A program made the translations under genes and the position numbers. A DNA stretch of 64,000 nt from Metabacillus dongyingensis (GTDB lineage Bacteria > Bacillota > Bacilli > Bacillales > Bacillaceae), in assembly GCF_019933155.2 (NCBI RefSeq), contig NZ_CP082944.1, positions 2,544,001 to 2,608,000 on the forward strand. The letters are read 5' to 3'. Numbering within the stretch: the stretch's first letter is position 1; the number at the start of each line of letters is the position of its first letter. This document shows positions 51,559 to 61,788 of this stretch, in pieces. A model generated the notes under the pieces. It had not been told where the DNA came from. It did no database searches and worked only from the letters and a program-made list of their open reading frames with translations.

Positions 51559-52260
51559 ATGGAGTTTACCCTGAGTCCCTTAGGTGATGCCGCAATAATT
51601 ATCGAACTTGGAAAGACAATTGAAATGAATATTCATGAAAACGTTCAGCATGTTTTCTCCTATTTTGATCATCATTCGCCAGATTGGGTGATTGAATGCA
51701 TTCCTGCGTTCACAACAGTCACGCTTATTTATGATCCTATAAAAACAGTCAGGGTCAACAAGCATTCCCTTCCCTATCAGATTGTTTCAGAATACATAAC
51801 AGAAACATTGAAAACCTTGGATAAAACACAATCGAAGTTTGGAAGAACAATTGAAATCCCAGTTTGCTATGGCGGAGAGCTCGGTCCGGATCTGGAATTT
51901 GTAGCAGAACATAACAAGTTATCTGCTGAAGAAGTGATAGGCATTCATTCAGCAAGTGAATATTTAGTGTATATGATTGGCTTTGCTCCCGGTTTTCCTT
52001 ACATTGGCGGAATGTCTGATAAAATTGCAGCACCAAGAAGAAGTTCACCGAGATTAAAGATACCCGCTGGCTCAGTAGGAATTGCAGGAAGCCAGACAGG
52101 GATCTATCCGATTGAGACACCAGGCGGCTGGCAATTAATTGGACAAACGCCTTTAAAACTGTTTCAGCCTGAAAGTAAATCTCCCAGTCTATTAAAAGCC
52201 GGGGATGTTATTCAATTCAAACCGATCTCATATGATCAATTTCTTGAAAGGAGAAAATGA
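51559..52260 (+). CDS. pxpB: 5-oxoprolinase subunit PxpB (KipI)
   Basis: 233 residues of the allophanate hydrolase subunit 1 family. Motifs: IPAFTTVTLIYDP, IPVCYGGELGPDLEFVAEHN, IGFAPGFPYIGGM and GGWQLIGQTPLKLF. With PxpC and PxpA it cleaves 5-oxoproline to glutamate with ATP. In B. subtilis the same protein, KipI, also inhibits the sporulation kinase KinA. AGGAGGTG lies upstream. First gene of a four-gene operon. Confidence 0.93.
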   Translation: MEFTLSPLGDAAIIIELGKTIEMNIHENVQHVFSYFDHHSPDWVIECIPAFTTVTLIYDPIKTVRVNKHSLPYQIVSEYITETLKTLDKTQSKFGRTIEIPVCYGGELGPDLEFVAEHNKLSAEEVIGIHSASEYLVYMIGFAPGFPYIGGMSDKIAAPRRSSPRLKIPAGSVGIAGSQTGIYPIETPGGWQLIGQTPLKLFQPESKSPSLLKAGDVIQFKPISYDQFLERRK

Positions 52261-52261
52261 T

Positions 52262-53257
52262 ATGACGATAAAAGTCAAAAAATCAGGACTTCTGACATCT
52301 ATTCAAGATCTTGGCAGATATGGGTCCCAAAAGTATGGTGTAATCGCAAGCGGTGCGATGGATATCCTCTCCCACAGAATCGCCAACATGCTAGTAGGAA
52401 ATTCTGAGAACGAGGCAACAGTTGAAATGACGATGCTGGGAGCCCATTTTGAATTTCAGGCAGATTCTCTGATCTCTATTTGCGGCGGAGATTTATCACC
52501 CGTTCTGAATGACCGTCCCGCAAAAATGTGGCGGCCGTTATTTGTGAAAAAAGGCAGTCTTCTTACATTTGGAGGAGCTAAGAAAGGCTGCAGGGCATAT
52601 CTTGCAGCCGCTGGCGGATTTGATGTCCCTGAGGTGATGGGAAGCAAATCAACCTATTTAAGAGCAGGGATTGGCGGATATGAAGGCAGAGCCATCGAAA
52701 GTGGGGACAGACTATCATTTGGAAAGATGTCTGAGCAGTCCAGCAGATTATTTGAACGTTTTTTTGACTCCTCGTCTTATTCGGAAATAGAATGGTTTGC
52801 ATCGCCGGAATTTATTCCTTTCTTAAGAGCGGATGAAAGCGTACGTGTTATTAAAGGTAGACAATTTGATGACTTTACAGAGAAAAGCAAATCCATGATC
52901 TTTTCTGAACCGTTTAAAATCACGCCTCAATCTGACCGCATGGGCTACCGGATGGAAGGCCCCAAGCTTTCATTAGAAATCAAAGCAGAAATGATTTCAG
53001 AAGCTGTCACCTTTGGAACTATTCAAGTTCCTGCGGACGGGAACCCGATTATTCTGCTTGCTGACAGGCAAACAACGGGAGGGTATCCGAAGATCGCACA
53101 GGTAGCATCTGTCGATTTGCCCTACCTTTCTCAATTCAAACCTGGAGAAGTTGTTCAATTTAAGGAAGTATCGCTCGACGAAGCTCAAAAGCTGCTGATT
53201 GATAGAGAAAGAAGGTTGAAGCACTTAAAACAGGGGCTGCTCCTAAAAACGAGTTAA
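52262..53257 (+). CDS. pxpC: 5-oxoprolinase subunit PxpC (KipA)
   Basis: 331 residues from the ATG at 52262, which has GAAAGGAG upstream and directly follows the pxpB stop (in-frame starts upstream lie inside pxpB). Motifs: [70 protein letters not shown]. It belongs to the biotin-dependent carboxyltransferase-like family and forms the PxpBC complex. In B. subtilis KipA counteracts KipI. Confidence 0.93.
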   Translation: MTIKVKKSGLLTSIQDLGRYGSQKYGVIASGAMDILSHRIANMLVGNSENEATVEMTMLGAHFEFQADSLISICGGDLSPVLNDRPAKMWRPLFVKKGSLLTFGGAKKGCRAYLAAAGGFDVPEVMGSKSTYLRAGIGGYEGRAIESGDRLSFGKMSEQSSRLFERFFDSSSYSEIEWFASPEFIPFLRADESVRVIKGRQFDDFTEKSKSMIFSEPFKITPQSDRMGYRMEGPKLSLEIKAEMISEAVTFGTIQVPADGNPIILLADRQTTGGYPKIAQVASVDLPYLSQFKPGEVVQFKEVSLDEAQKLLIDRERRLKHLKQGLLLKTS

Positions 53258-53270
53258 GGAGATGATTAAG

Positions 53271-54041
53271 ATGCATAAAGTTGATTTAAACTGTGATATG
53301 GGAGAAAGCTTTGGCGCTTATAAAATGGGAAATGACGAAGAAATATTGAATTACGTTTCTTCGGCTAATATTGCCTGCGGCTTTCATGCCGGTGACCCCT
53401 CAACCATGAGAAATACAGTTAAACTTGCAATTGATAAGGGCGTTGGAATCGGGGTCCATCCTGGTTTTAATGATTTATCCGGGTTTGGAAGAAGAAATAT
53501 TGACCTCACACCAAGAGAAGTATATGACCTGGTTGTCTATCAAATTGGAGCATTATCTGGCTTCGCTTCATCTGAAGGAGGCTCTCTCCAGCATGTGAAA
53601 CCCCATGGTGCCCTTTATAATATAGCTTCAATAAGCAGACAAATTTCAGAAGCCATTGCTGAGGCGGTCTATAATGTCGATTCCAGGCTGATTCTCTTTG
53701 GTCTTGCCGGCAGCGAGTTAATTAAAGCTGGAGAGAAATTAGGTTTAAAAACCGCAAGTGAAGTCTTTTCTGATAGAACTTATCAGGATAATGGAACGTT
53801 AACCTCAAGAAGAGACCGCCGTGCTTTGATTGAGGATCACGAAACGGCAGTAGCACAAGTGATTCGAATGGTGAAAGATGGGGAAGTCACTTCGCTTTCA
53901 GGAAAGAATCTTTCCATTAAAGCAGATACTATTTGCATACACGGAGATGGTCCACATGCCCTTCAATTTGCAAAATACATATCCGATGCCCTGCAGCATG
54001 CAGGAATCAGCATTAAAAAAGCGAGCATGGTTCTTGCTTAA
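53271..54041 (+). CDS. pxpA: 5-oxoprolinase subunit PxpA (LamB/YcsF family)
   Basis: 256 residues from the ATG at 53271, which has AAGGAG nine bases upstream; an ATG three codons earlier abuts the site. Motifs: [55 protein letters not shown] and [19 protein letters not shown]. It performs the ring-opening step of 5-oxoproline cleavage with PxpBC. Confidence 0.95.
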   Translation: MHKVDLNCDMGESFGAYKMGNDEEILNYVSSANIACGFHAGDPSTMRNTVKLAIDKGVGIGVHPGFNDLSGFGRRNIDLTPREVYDLVVYQIGALSGFASSEGGSLQHVKPHGALYNIASISRQISEAIAEAVYNVDSRLILFGLAGSELIKAGEKLGLKTASEVFSDRTYQDNGTLTSRRDRRALIEDHETAVAQVIRMVKDGEVTSLSGKNLSIKADTICIHGDGPHALQFAKYISDALQHAGISIKKASMVLA

Positions 54042-54062
54042 AAACCTTCAGGAGGAATCACC

Positions 54063-55253
54063 ATGAAAAAACAATCAAACTTCAGCCTGCTGCTTGGAGC
54101 TGCATTTTTGATGGCAACTTCTGCCATCGGCCCTGGTTTTTTAACACAAACCACTCATTTCACACAGGTCCTGGCTGCAAGTTTCGGGTTTGTGATTTTA
54201 ATGTCTGTCCTTATTGATATTGGTGCACAGCTGAATATATGGCGCATCATTGCAGTGGCTGAGAAACCAGCACAGGATATAGCGAATGCTGTCCTCCCTG
54301 GTCTTGGGTATTTTATTTCTATCTTAATCGTACTTGGAGGACTTGCATTTAATATTGGAAATATCGGGGGAGCTGGTCTAGGCACAAATGTAATGTTCGG
54401 GATGTCTTCTCAAACAGGAGCCATCCTAAGCGGCATCGTCGCAATTGGGATATTTCTTGTAAAAGAAGCCGGTAAAGTGATGGACCGTTTTGCACAAGTT
54501 ATGGGTTTTGTCATGATCGCTCTAACTGTTTACGTCATGGTTTCAGCCCAGCCGCCTTTTGCTGAAGCAGTTATAAAAACGGGTATGCCTGACACGATTG
54601 ATTATCTCGCGATTGTCACCCTTGTAGGGGGAACTGTTGGAGGATATATCACATTTGCAGGAGGACACCGATTGCTTGAAGCTGGCATTAAAGGACAAGC
54701 AGCCCTGCCTCAAGTTACGAAAAGCTCCATCTCCGCAATTGGCATTGCATCCATCATGCGTATATTCTTATTCTTGGCTGCTTTAGGAATAGTCGCTCAA
54801 GGATTAGCTTTAGATCCTGCTAATCCTCCTGCTTCTGTTTTTAAACATGCTGCGGGAAATGCAGGCTACAAAATGTTTGGAGTCATAATGTGGGCAGCTG
54901 CGGTAACGTCTGTAGTAGGTGCAGCTTATACATCTGTTTCATTCATACGAACCTTCAACCCAATGATTGAGAAATATCATAAATGGTTTATTGTCGGATT
55001 TATTGCAGTCTCCACCTTTTTATTTGCTGTAATTGGGGAACCTGTTAAAATCCTTATTCTGGTAGGATCACTCAACGGATTAATTTTACCTGTCGCCCTT
55101 GGAGTTATGCTGATTGCTGCGCATAAAAAGAAAATTGTCGGTGATTATAAGCATCCAATATGGTTAACTATTTTTGGGATATTGATCGTCATAGCCATGG
55201 CAATTATGGGAGGATATTCCCTTATTAATGGAATTCCGAAATTATTTGAATAA
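54063..55253 (+). CDS. NRAMP-like transporter (YcsG type)
   Basis: 396 residues with about eleven membrane helices. The start (SAIGPGFLTQTTHFTQVLAA) is in the NRAMP fold family, but the metal-binding DPGN and MPH motifs of true NRAMP proteins are not visible. B. subtilis YcsG lies in the matching operon. The cargo may be oxoproline-related rather than manganese (inference from context). GGAGG lies upstream and the terminator follows at once. Confidence 0.85.
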   Translation: MKKQSNFSLLLGAAFLMATSAIGPGFLTQTTHFTQVLAASFGFVILMSVLIDIGAQLNIWRIIAVAEKPAQDIANAVLPGLGYFISILIVLGGLAFNIGNIGGAGLGTNVMFGMSSQTGAILSGIVAIGIFLVKEAGKVMDRFAQVMGFVMIALTVYVMVSAQPPFAEAVIKTGMPDTIDYLAIVTLVGGTVGGYITFAGGHRLLEAGIKGQAALPQVTKSSISAIGIASIMRIFLFLAALGIVAQGLALDPANPPASVFKHAAGNAGYKMFGVIMWAAAVTSVVGAAYTSVSFIRTFNPMIEKYHKWFIVGFIAVSTFLFAVIGEPVKILILVGSLNGLILPVALGVMLIAAHKKKIVGDYKHPIWLTIFGILIVIAMAIMGGYSLINGIPKLFE

Positions 55254-55260
55254 AAACGAA

Positions 55261-55290
55261 AGAAGCCGGACTGCACCGGCTTCTTTTTAT
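55261..55290. terminator. Bidirectional terminator between pxp operon and glycan locus
   Basis: AGAAGCCGG (55261-55269) pairs with CCGGCTTCT (55276-55284), with TTTTTAT on the plus side and TTTCGTTTTTATT on the minus side. Confidence 0.9.
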
Positions 55291-56369
55291 TTATTAGATG
55301 GCCCAAGTTTTTTTTCAAAATAAGCTTTATTGCTGAGAATGGATGGATCATCGGGACGATATTTTCCTGCCTCTTCGTTATGGTAGAAGGCTTTTTCCGT
55401 CTCACCAAGCCTGTCGTAGCATACACACATCTGAAGATGAGGATACCATGTATAATAAGCAGGATAGCTGAAGCTCCAGCGGTTTTCATCCGGCACGAGC
55501 TGAGTTGCCAATGTATACCAGTAAATAGCTGATTGAAACTCTTTTTTTCTCTGAAAGTTATAGCCGATTCGGCTGCACGTTTCTGCTCTGGGTGTTTTTG
55601 AGAAAACAAAGGATTGAAATAAAGATTTCAGTTCATTGTTCAGATCCCCTAAAAACCGATAGCAATCCCCTCTGTTAATACATGCATATACCTTATCTTC
55701 AATCCACCCTTCTTTCATTTCAATATTTTTGGTATAGGCCTCAATTGCTTGTTCATAATGGCCATTTTCTCTTAATTCATTGCCGTAGTAGAAATAGTCC
55801 CTCGCGCCAAAGACATCTCCTCTGTCGATTTTCATTTGATAGATAGTTAAGTTCCTTCCCACTGAATGGCCAATTTTCTTGTGAGTAATAGAAATATCGG
55901 AATTAATAATCTTACCAGACACATTTAAATAATTGTGAACGTCTCCCTCCCACCTATAGTTCTTGGACGTTTTTACCAAACGGTTTCTTCTGTAGCGCAG
56001 CGTAACGTTTCCAAACTCATCTGTTCCTGCATTATAAAACATGGATACAGAATCGACTGAAGGATCAAGAGTTTCTTTAAGGTCCTTTAATTTCTTTTGG
56101 TCTTCTTCCAAAAGAATATCATCTGCATCCAAATACAAGATATATTCCTTTGTTGCATGTTTAAACGATTCATTCCTCGCAGGTGCAAATCCCGACCATT
56201 CATGATGAAAAATTCGGTCAGTATACTCATTGGCAATTTCTATGGTTCTGTCCGTTGAGCCTGTATCGACAATATTGATTTCATCCACAATATCCTTCAC
56301 ACAATCAAGGCATCTGGCCAGAACAGCTTCTTCATTTTTTACGATCATACATAAGCTGATTGATACCAT
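55287..56369 (-). CDS. GT2 glycosyltransferase with C-terminal TPR repeats
   Basis: 360 residues. The GT-A domain (SISLCMIVKNEEAVLARCLD, EINIVDTGSTDRTIEIANEY, LYLDADDILLEED with the DxD motif) covers about 1-190; TPR-like repeats follow (EAYTKNIEMKEGWIEDK, INRGDCYRFLGDLNNELKSL). Enzymes of this type glycosylate proteins or extend surface glycans; the relative CgeD-type proteins are linked to the Bacillus spore surface. It converges with the pxp operon. Confidence 0.85.
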   Translation of the reverse strand: MVSISLCMIVKNEEAVLARCLDCVKDIVDEINIVDTGSTDRTIEIANEYTDRIFHHEWSGFAPARNESFKHATKEYILYLDADDILLEEDQKKLKDLKETLDPSVDSVSMFYNAGTDEFGNVTLRYRRNRLVKTSKNYRWEGDVHNYLNVSGKIINSDISITHKKIGHSVGRNLTIYQMKIDRGDVFGARDYFYYGNELRENGHYEQAIEAYTKNIEMKEGWIEDKVYACINRGDCYRFLGDLNNELKSLFQSFVFSKTPRAETCSRIGYNFQRKKEFQSAIYWYTLATQLVPDENRWSFSYPAYYTWYPHLQMCVCYDRLGETEKAFYHNEEAGKYRPDDPSILSNKAYFEKKLGPSNK

Positions 56370-56472
56370 TTTCTGACTCCTTTATCCACCAATATTTTAA
56401 TAAATTCCTAATAGTGTATTAATCTTTCTTTCACTTTGTTTGTACCATTACCTAGCTCTCAGCAGAAAGCAT

Positions 56473-56507
56473 AAAAAAAGAGACTCATGATTCAACATGA
56501 ATCTCTT
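56473..56507 (-). terminator. Terminator after the decayed gene at 56520
   Basis: On the minus strand AAGAGATTCATG pairs with CATGAGTCTCTT (with a small mismatch), followed by TTTTTTAT. Confidence 0.65.
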
Positions 56508-56519
56508 AAACCTGACTTA

Positions 56520-56665
56520 TTCAATTCGAACAATTGTTAAAGCTGCACCTTGCTCCTCAGCCAATTAAAGCGGCGGCTGTCGCCAGACCAAAAAGCTGAA
56601 GAGAAATTGTGTCTTCTGCTGCTGAATCAACAATAACTGAATTATTGAATTGGCTAGTTCTCGTC
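56520..56665 (-). pseudogene. Decayed small gene next to the glycan cluster
   Basis: On the minus strand the frame reads SQFNNSVIVDSAAEDTISLQ then LFGLATAAALIG and stops at TGA. The neighbouring frame continues AEEQGAALTIVRIE to a stop. A single frameshift would join them into one acidic small protein. A start codon is missing. The 'ISLQLFGLATAAAL' stretch recalls short spore-surface proteins, but no family is certain. The rest of the gap 56370-56821 shows only terminators. Confidence 0.4.
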
Positions 56666-56787
56666 CTTCATAAAAGGCACGAAATATATACAGGAAGCAG
56701 TGGAGAAACTTATAACCAGGCATGAATTCCAATTTAAGCTTGTACAGGCTTGCTTATTCGGGATATCTGCCAAATTCTTTGATAGGC

Positions 56788-56818
56788 AAAAAGCCCCTGT
56801 TCTGTGATCAGGGGCTTT
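56788..56818 (-). terminator. Terminator of the acyltransferase gene
   Basis: On the minus strand AAAGCCCCTG (56809-56818) pairs with CAGGGGCTTT (56790-56799), followed by TTTGCC. Confidence 0.85.
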
Positions 56819-56821
56819 CTC

Positions 56822-57514
56822 TTATTTTATTATTCTCGCAGGATTTCCAACTGCAGTCCTTTGTGCAGCAACATCTTTTGTCACTACAGCTCCAGCACCG
56901 ATAATTGCATCCTCATAAATCGTAATGCCAGGGAGAAGTGTAGCATTATTGCCTATTTTTGCCCCTCTTTTGATTATAGGACCCTGATATTGATAATTAC
57001 CTGCACCCATGTATTTATCATTTGACGTCGAAACGCATGGACCAATAAATACCTCATCCTCAATGATCATATCAGCCGTTACATAACATCCAGTCTGAAC
57101 TGTCACCCTTCTGCCTATGATCGTGTTTGTTTCGACAATGACATTTCTTCCGATGATCGAGTCTTCCCCTACTTCCACTTTTTCACGAATACTTGTTAAG
57201 TCGCCTACAAAAGCACCCTGTTTCAAAAGCAGATTACGATACAATACAGTACTGCAGCCAATTCGCACATCATCTTCAATAACTAATGGAGTGAGAGCTG
57301 CTCCTGGTTTACGGGCCATTTTTTTATTCTTGGAAGTCGTTTTTCCAAGTACGGATAAATCACCCACCTGCACACGGTTCCCGATTTTTGTATCTTTTTT
57401 AATAATGACATGGTGGCCGATTTCCGCATCGTCCCCAATTTCAACGTTTTCTTCAATTACTACATGCTCACCCAAAACGACATTATTGCCTATTTTTGCA
57501 GAAGAATGGATCAT
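56822..57514 (-). CDS. Left-handed beta-helix (hexapeptide) acyltransferase
   Basis: 230 residues of repeated [LIV]GxxxX hexads ([60 protein letters not shown]). The end ([35 protein letters not shown]) matches WlbB/WbpD-type N-acetyltransferases of UDP-amino sugars. Together with the Gfo/Idh dehydrogenase and DegT aminotransferase of this locus it would complete a 3-acetamido sugar pathway (inference). Confidence 0.85.
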   Translation of the reverse strand: MIHSSAKIGNNVVLGEHVVIEENVEIGDDAEIGHHVIIKKDTKIGNRVQVGDLSVLGKTTSKNKKMARKPGAALTPLVIEDDVRIGCSTVLYRNLLLKQGAFVGDLTSIREKVEVGEDSIIGRNVIVETNTIIGRRVTVQTGCYVTADMIIEDEVFIGPCVSTSNDKYMGAGNYQYQGPIIKRGAKIGNNATLLPGITIYEDAIIGAGAVVTKDVAAQRTAVGNPARIIK

Positions 57515-57527
57515 GCTGCCCCTCCCT

Positions 57528-58559
57528 TTAAGATAATACTTCTTTATAAATATTCAGCAAATACTCCATAACAACAGAGGCCTCATGATATTCTTCTACG
57601 TATTTTCTGCCTGCAATACCAAGCTCCTTTTGTATATCAGTGTCTTCCAGCAATATCTTCAGCACTTTGTATAGGGTATCCGGGTTTGCTGATACGATCG
57701 GAAGACAACTTGGCAGACTTGCCTGCACGTCAGGGCGAACGTAGCAGACTACCGGCTTTCCAAGAGCCATGGCTTCAACGCTGAGATTTCCGTACGCCCC
57801 GCATAAAATTTGGTCAATGACGATATCTGCTTTTTTATAGATGGCAGTCGCTTCTTCATGACTCATGTTTTCTACTCGAATGTAGTCAAATGTTATCTTA
57901 TCCTTTAATTTATCAATCGTCTCTTCAATGATTTTTGTTCCTTTAAATTCAGGGAGAGTCGGAGCATGAACAATTAATGGCTTTTTATTGCCTTCAGGAT
58001 ATACAGGCGTATATTTACCTGTTTCAATTAATCTTGGGAGAATGTACACTTTTTTCTGTTTCGCATGATAATAATCTTTCACATAATTGTACAGCTCAAA
58101 ATCCTGAACAATCGCAGCATCTGCTATTTCTGAAAAATAACTCAAATTTGAATGAATGACATCATCGCTTAAAGAGCTTTTGGTATTGACATAAGGGTTC
58201 TCATAATTTTCCCCTTTACGGGCAGCTGAAAAAGATCTCACATCATTCCCTCTGTGATGCATAATGATTTTTTTTCCCGCTTTTTTTATCATCTCCAAAT
58301 CTTTGAATTGTTCCATAAACGTTAAGCTATTGTGAAAATGGAAGATGTCGTAGTAATCAAGCGAAAGCTGAAAAATAGCTACTAATTCAAACGCATCTGT
58401 ATTGTAATTGTTTTTATAATTTAAATAATTTATAAAAAAATTATAAGCATTTGATTGGTATCCTAATTTTCTCAGCTGCTCGCTGATTAATCCGACCTGA
58501 CCTGCAACCTCAATTGGTGCGTGGATAATCTTTGTATTTTTATCAAGCATGCCGTTCAC
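57528..58559 (-). CDS. GT4-like glycosyltransferase, copy 1
   Basis: 343 residues. N-terminal [20 protein letters not shown], middle [18 protein letters not shown]-terminal nucleotide-sugar region [20 protein letters not shown] and [14 protein letters not shown]. It is a paralogue of the proteins at 58562 and 60790, sharing the 'EIAGQMG' start and 'DQILCG(S/A)YG' core. It probably transfers a sugar to the growing surface glycan. Confidence 0.85.
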   Translation of the reverse strand: MNGMLDKNTKIIHAPIEVAGQVGLISEQLRKLGYQSNAYNFFINYLNYKNNYNTDAFELVAIFQLSLDYYDIFHFHNSLTFMEQFKDLEMIKKAGKKIIMHHRGNDVRSFSAARKGENYENPYVNTKSSLSDDVIHSNLSYFSEIADAAIVQDFELYNYVKDYYHAKQKKVYILPRLIETGKYTPVYPEGNKKPLIVHAPTLPEFKGTKIIEETIDKLKDKITFDYIRVENMSHEEATAIYKKADIVIDQILCGAYGNLSVEAMALGKPVVCYVRPDVQASLPSCLPIVSANPDTLYKVLKILLEDTDIQKELGIAGRKYVEEYHEASVVMEYLLNIYKEVLS

Positions 58560-58561
58560 TC

Positions 58562-59545
58562 CTAAAGTTTATCGTAAATCTTGATTAAGTAATCTGCGAC
58601 AACTTCACTGGCATGATATTTCTCAACATACCTTCTGCCTGCCTTGCCTATTTCAGACATTCTTTTTTTGTCTTTCAGCAAATCATTTAATACTTCCGCA
58701 AGGTTATCAGGTGAAGCAATGACAATCGGCAGGTCTTTAGGAAAGTTTTTCTTTACATCATCTCTTATATATGCGACAACGACTTTTCCCATTGCCATCG
58801 CCTCTACACTAAGCATTCCGTAAGATCCGCATAAAATTTGATCAATTATAATATCGGAGCTGCTGTACATGGCAAGTGCTTCTTTATGGCTTTTTTTCTC
58901 AACAACTTGATAAGTAAAGCTGTTTGTATCTTTTATTTTCTCTATCGCTGCTTCAATTTGCTCGGAACCTTTAAATTCCCGGTTAGTTGGGGCATGGATA
59001 ATGACCGGGACTTCATTTTTCCCTGGATAGTCAGGCGTAAAATTACTGATGCTGCATGCAAGCGGGAGTATATAAACATATTCATAGTAATCTTTAACAT
59101 GGTTTGCCATTTCAGCATCCTGTACGATGGCTGATTTAATATATTTTGAAGAAAATAATAAATTTTCATGGATTTGCTCATCCGTATGATAGCCTGGCGG
59201 AAGCGGATAAGGATTTAGTTCCTTCACATTTTTTACAGTTCGGACATCTGAGCCCCAATGATGCATAACGAGTTTTTTCCCCGTTTCAGCTATTAAAGGA
59301 AGATCATAATTTCCTGTTAAAAAGGTATTTCCGTTATGAAAATGCAGGATATCTCCATGCGGGACAATCGTAGAAATGACATTTTTCAATTCAAATAAAT
59401 CAGTATTCACTACATGATTATAGTTGTATTTAATATAGCTGTGAAACCAATTAAAACCTGACGCGTCATACCCCTTCTTTTTCAGTTCATTACAAAGTGT
59501 ACCCATCTGTCCGGCTATTTCAGTTGGGCAATGGATAATCTTCAT
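58562..59545 (-). CDS. GT4-like glycosyltransferase, copy 2
   Basis: 327 residues from the ATG at 59545, chosen for its AAGGAG eight bases upstream. It starts KIIHCPTEIAGQMGTLCNEL; the core is SDIIIDQILCGSYGMLSVEA and MAMGKVVVAYIRDD. A paralogue of copies 1 and 3, with 2 bp between it and copy 1. It is the first gene of its run and divergent from the DUF4855 gene. Confidence 0.85.
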   Translation of the reverse strand: MKIIHCPTEIAGQMGTLCNELKKKGYDASGFNWFHSYIKYNYNHVVNTDLFELKNVISTIVPHGDILHFHNGNTFLTGNYDLPLIAETGKKLVMHHWGSDVRTVKNVKELNPYPLPPGYHTDEQIHENLLFSSKYIKSAIVQDAEMANHVKDYYEYVYILPLACSISNFTPDYPGKNEVPVIIHAPTNREFKGSEQIEAAIEKIKDTNSFTYQVVEKKSHKEALAMYSSSDIIIDQILCGSYGMLSVEAMAMGKVVVAYIRDDVKKNFPKDLPIVIASPDNLAEVLNDLLKDKKRMSEIGKAGRRYVEKYHASEVVADYLIKIYDKL

Positions 59546-59618
59546 CTGCAACACTCCTTCGCGGTTATATTATTCAGTTCTTTGCAGAAAGGTTATAAAA
59601 ATAAGCTTTTCACACATA

Positions 59619-59644
59619 ACATTTAAAGGGAACTTCCATATGCT
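59619..59644 (+). promoter_or_regulatory. Possible sigma-K promoter of the DUF4855 gene
   Basis: AC (59619-59620), a 16-bp spacer and CATATGCT (59637-59644) fit the loose sigma-K pattern AC-N16-CATANNNT. The start codon is 35 bp downstream. The consensus is weak, so this is only a hint of mother-cell expression. Confidence 0.3.
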
Positions 59645-59679
59645 GTACAGGAAAGACAAAAAAAAGGAGTGATGGGACG

Positions 59680-60675
59680 TTGTCTGGATATTTATTAGCC
59701 AGTGAGCTTAACATTCACAATTCAATCTGTATGCTGCCCTGCGGAGGTATGACAGATAAAGACATCACTGACTGGTCGGCCGAAGATTTAAAATACTATC
59801 AGATCAATCAGGAAAATCCTGCTGCTGTTCAATCTTTATTCAAAAGTTTTATCTTTAATCCTATTTCCTTTAGAAAAGACCATTATATCCACCCTATGTT
59901 TTCAGGTTTTGGCGAGAAGACGGATATTCATGATTGGGAACTTGCTATTGAGCATGTTTTTATGAAAGATATGAATTTTTACGCACTAAATGCAAATGCA
60001 GCGGAAAGAACAGAGGTTTGGATGGGTGTTCCTTATCCTGCTCCACAACAAAGAAACTTTGGTGCAGTTGATGGAAAAAACTTGGATTTTTCGCTTAATG
60101 AGGACCGGTTAACTGGTGTGAAATGGTGGATGGATCAATTCCTTATTCGTTGGGACAAGGAAAAGCAGCTTCTTGATAAGCTTGATTTTAAGGGTTTTGT
60201 CTGGCAAAGAGGTTCTATTCAGGAAAATGATGAGGAGTTGGTTCAAGGTTTTACAGGCTATACAAAAGAGAAAAGTGTTTACTCATTTTGGCTGCCTTTT
60301 TTAGGATCCTACGGAGCAATTAAATGCAAAGAACTTGGATTTGATGCGTCGTGTATACATGCAAACTACTATGGTAACACACATTTGGATTATAACTGGA
60401 TCATTCATTCAAGCAATTTTTCACAATTTTATCACACTGGAGTGCAGATCATTTTTGGAAAAGGGATTACGTTTAACGATACACACATACTGGATTACTT
60501 AAACTGGGGTATACGTGCTCTTTATATGACAAACAACGCCTTAGTTACCTATCAATTTCCAAATCAAACGATGAAAGATGTGTTTCATAACCACCGAACA
60601 GAATATGGATATATTGCCAACTTTTTAAATAAAACGTATCAGTGGACTGTTTACCCTGGAATGCCATATAAGTAA
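59680..60675 (+). CDS. DUF4855-family protein
   Basis: 331 residues starting at a TTG with GGAGTG nine bases upstream. The C-terminal half shows the DUF4855 core: YSFWLPFLGSYGAIKCKELG, ASCIHANYYGNTHLDYNWII, GKGITFNDTHILDYLNWGIR. The fold is thought to resemble a glycoside hydrolase barrel. It is the only plus-strand gene inside the glycan cluster, and a role in trimming or binding the polymer is plausible. Confidence 0.8.
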   Translation: MSGYLLASELNIHNSICMLPCGGMTDKDITDWSAEDLKYYQINQENPAAVQSLFKSFIFNPISFRKDHYIHPMFSGFGEKTDIHDWELAIEHVFMKDMNFYALNANAAERTEVWMGVPYPAPQQRNFGAVDGKNLDFSLNEDRLTGVKWWMDQFLIRWDKEKQLLDKLDFKGFVWQRGSIQENDEELVQGFTGYTKEKSVYSFWLPFLGSYGAIKCKELGFDASCIHANYYGNTHLDYNWIIHSSNFSQFYHTGVQIIFGKGITFNDTHILDYLNWGIRALYMTNNALVTYQFPNQTMKDVFHNHRTEYGYIANFLNKTYQWTVYPGMPYK

Positions 60676-60681
60676 GAGCTA

Positions 60682-60714
60682 AAGCCGCTTTGATAAAGTC
60701 AGAGCGGCTTTATT
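60682..60714 (+). terminator. Terminator of the DUF4855 gene
   Basis: AAGCCGCT (60682-60689) pairs with AGCGGCTT (60703-60710), followed by TATTCC. Confidence 0.75.
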
Positions 60715-60738
60715 CCTTCAATCTGCAGAACAAAGAGA

Positions 60739-60770
60739 ACCCGGCCCTGATCGGCCGGGTTTTTCTATTA
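60739..60770. terminator. Second terminator between convergent genes
   Basis: ACCCGGCC (60739-60746) pairs with GGCCGGGT (60753-60760), followed by TTTTCTATTATTTTTTTT on the plus strand. It also lies just beyond the stop of the minus-strand glycosyltransferase at 60790. Confidence 0.85.
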
Positions 60771-60789
60771 TTTTTTTTGGATGCTTAAT

Positions 60790-61785
60790 TTAGTTATTTT
60801 TTTCGATTTGACTATAAATATCAAGTAATTTATCTACAACCACATGCTTGCAATGAGTAGATTCAACATATTTTCGGCCTTGTTTGCCAAGAGATTCACG
60901 GAGCTCAGGATTCTTCAGCAATTGTTCAACCTGATCGTAAACTGTATCAGGGTTTGCATTCACAATAGGAAGCTGATCTGGAAAAGTGGCTACTAAATCA
61001 GGTCTTATGAATGTCACGACAGGCTTGCCGAGAGCCATAGACTCAACGCTCAACAATCCATAGGAACCGCAAAGGATCTGGTCAACAATAATGTCTGCCT
61101 CTTTATAAAGGGCAATTACTTCATCATGATTCATTTTCTCAATTCTCTTATATGTGAATTCATATTTTTCTTTTAGCTTTTCAATTGCAGCTTCTACATG
61201 CTCTGTTCCTTTAAAAGCGGGATTTGTAGGAGCATGGAGAATTAAAGGCACTTTTTTATCTTTTGAAGGAAAGTCCGGTTTGAAAAATTTAAGGTCAATG
61301 GCGATTGGAAGTACGTGAACTTTTTTATAATAATTTTTCACATACTCATAGACTTCATAATCCTGTACGATCGCTTCTGAAATATAGGCAGTGACCTTTG
61401 TCAGTCTATCATGCATGGTCTCATTAGGCGGCGAGTCTCCTGTGTATGCGTAAGGGTTGTTTATTTTCGCCTGCTCATGAAACCTGACATCATTTCCCCA
61501 ATGATGCATAATCATTTTCTTCTGTTTTGCATGAATTTTTTCAAGATCCGAAAACTCTCTGCACATCGTTGTATTATAGTGAAAATGAAAGAGATCGTAC
61601 TCATCAATTAATTTCGTTTGATTCTCTTCCAGAAATTGTTCATCCGTGTTGACTAAAAAATCTTTATAGCCCAAATAGGAGTGAAACGTATTGTAGCCAA
61701 GAGAATGATGTCCTTTATCTACTAAGGCTGAACTTAAAATACCCATTTGACCGGCTATCTCAGTAGTTCCATGAAAGATTCTCAT
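60790..61785 (-). CDS. GT4-like glycosyltransferase, copy 3
   Basis: 331 residues, closest in layout to copies 1 and 2: [71 protein letters not shown]. It follows the epimerase gene by 3 bp, which ties it to the sugar-nucleotide genes. Confidence 0.85.
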   Translation of the reverse strand: MRIFHGTTEIAGQMGILSSALVDKGHHSLGYNTFHSYLGYKDFLVNTDEQFLEENQTKLIDEYDLFHFHYNTTMCREFSDLEKIHAKQKKMIMHHWGNDVRFHEQAKINNPYAYTGDSPPNETMHDRLTKVTAYISEAIVQDYEVYEYVKNYYKKVHVLPIAIDLKFFKPDFPSKDKKVPLILHAPTNPAFKGTEHVEAAIEKLKEKYEFTYKRIEKMNHDEVIALYKEADIIVDQILCGSYGLLSVESMALGKPVVTFIRPDLVATFPDQLPIVNANPDTVYDQVEQLLKNPELRESLGKQGRKYVESTHCKHVVVDKLLDIYSQIEKNN

Positions 61786-61788
61786 TTT

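Noticed and set aside
51755..52120. 121-codon open frame antisense to pxpB
   Set aside because: It is a shadow of a strongly conserved gene and has no ribosome binding site or recognisable product.
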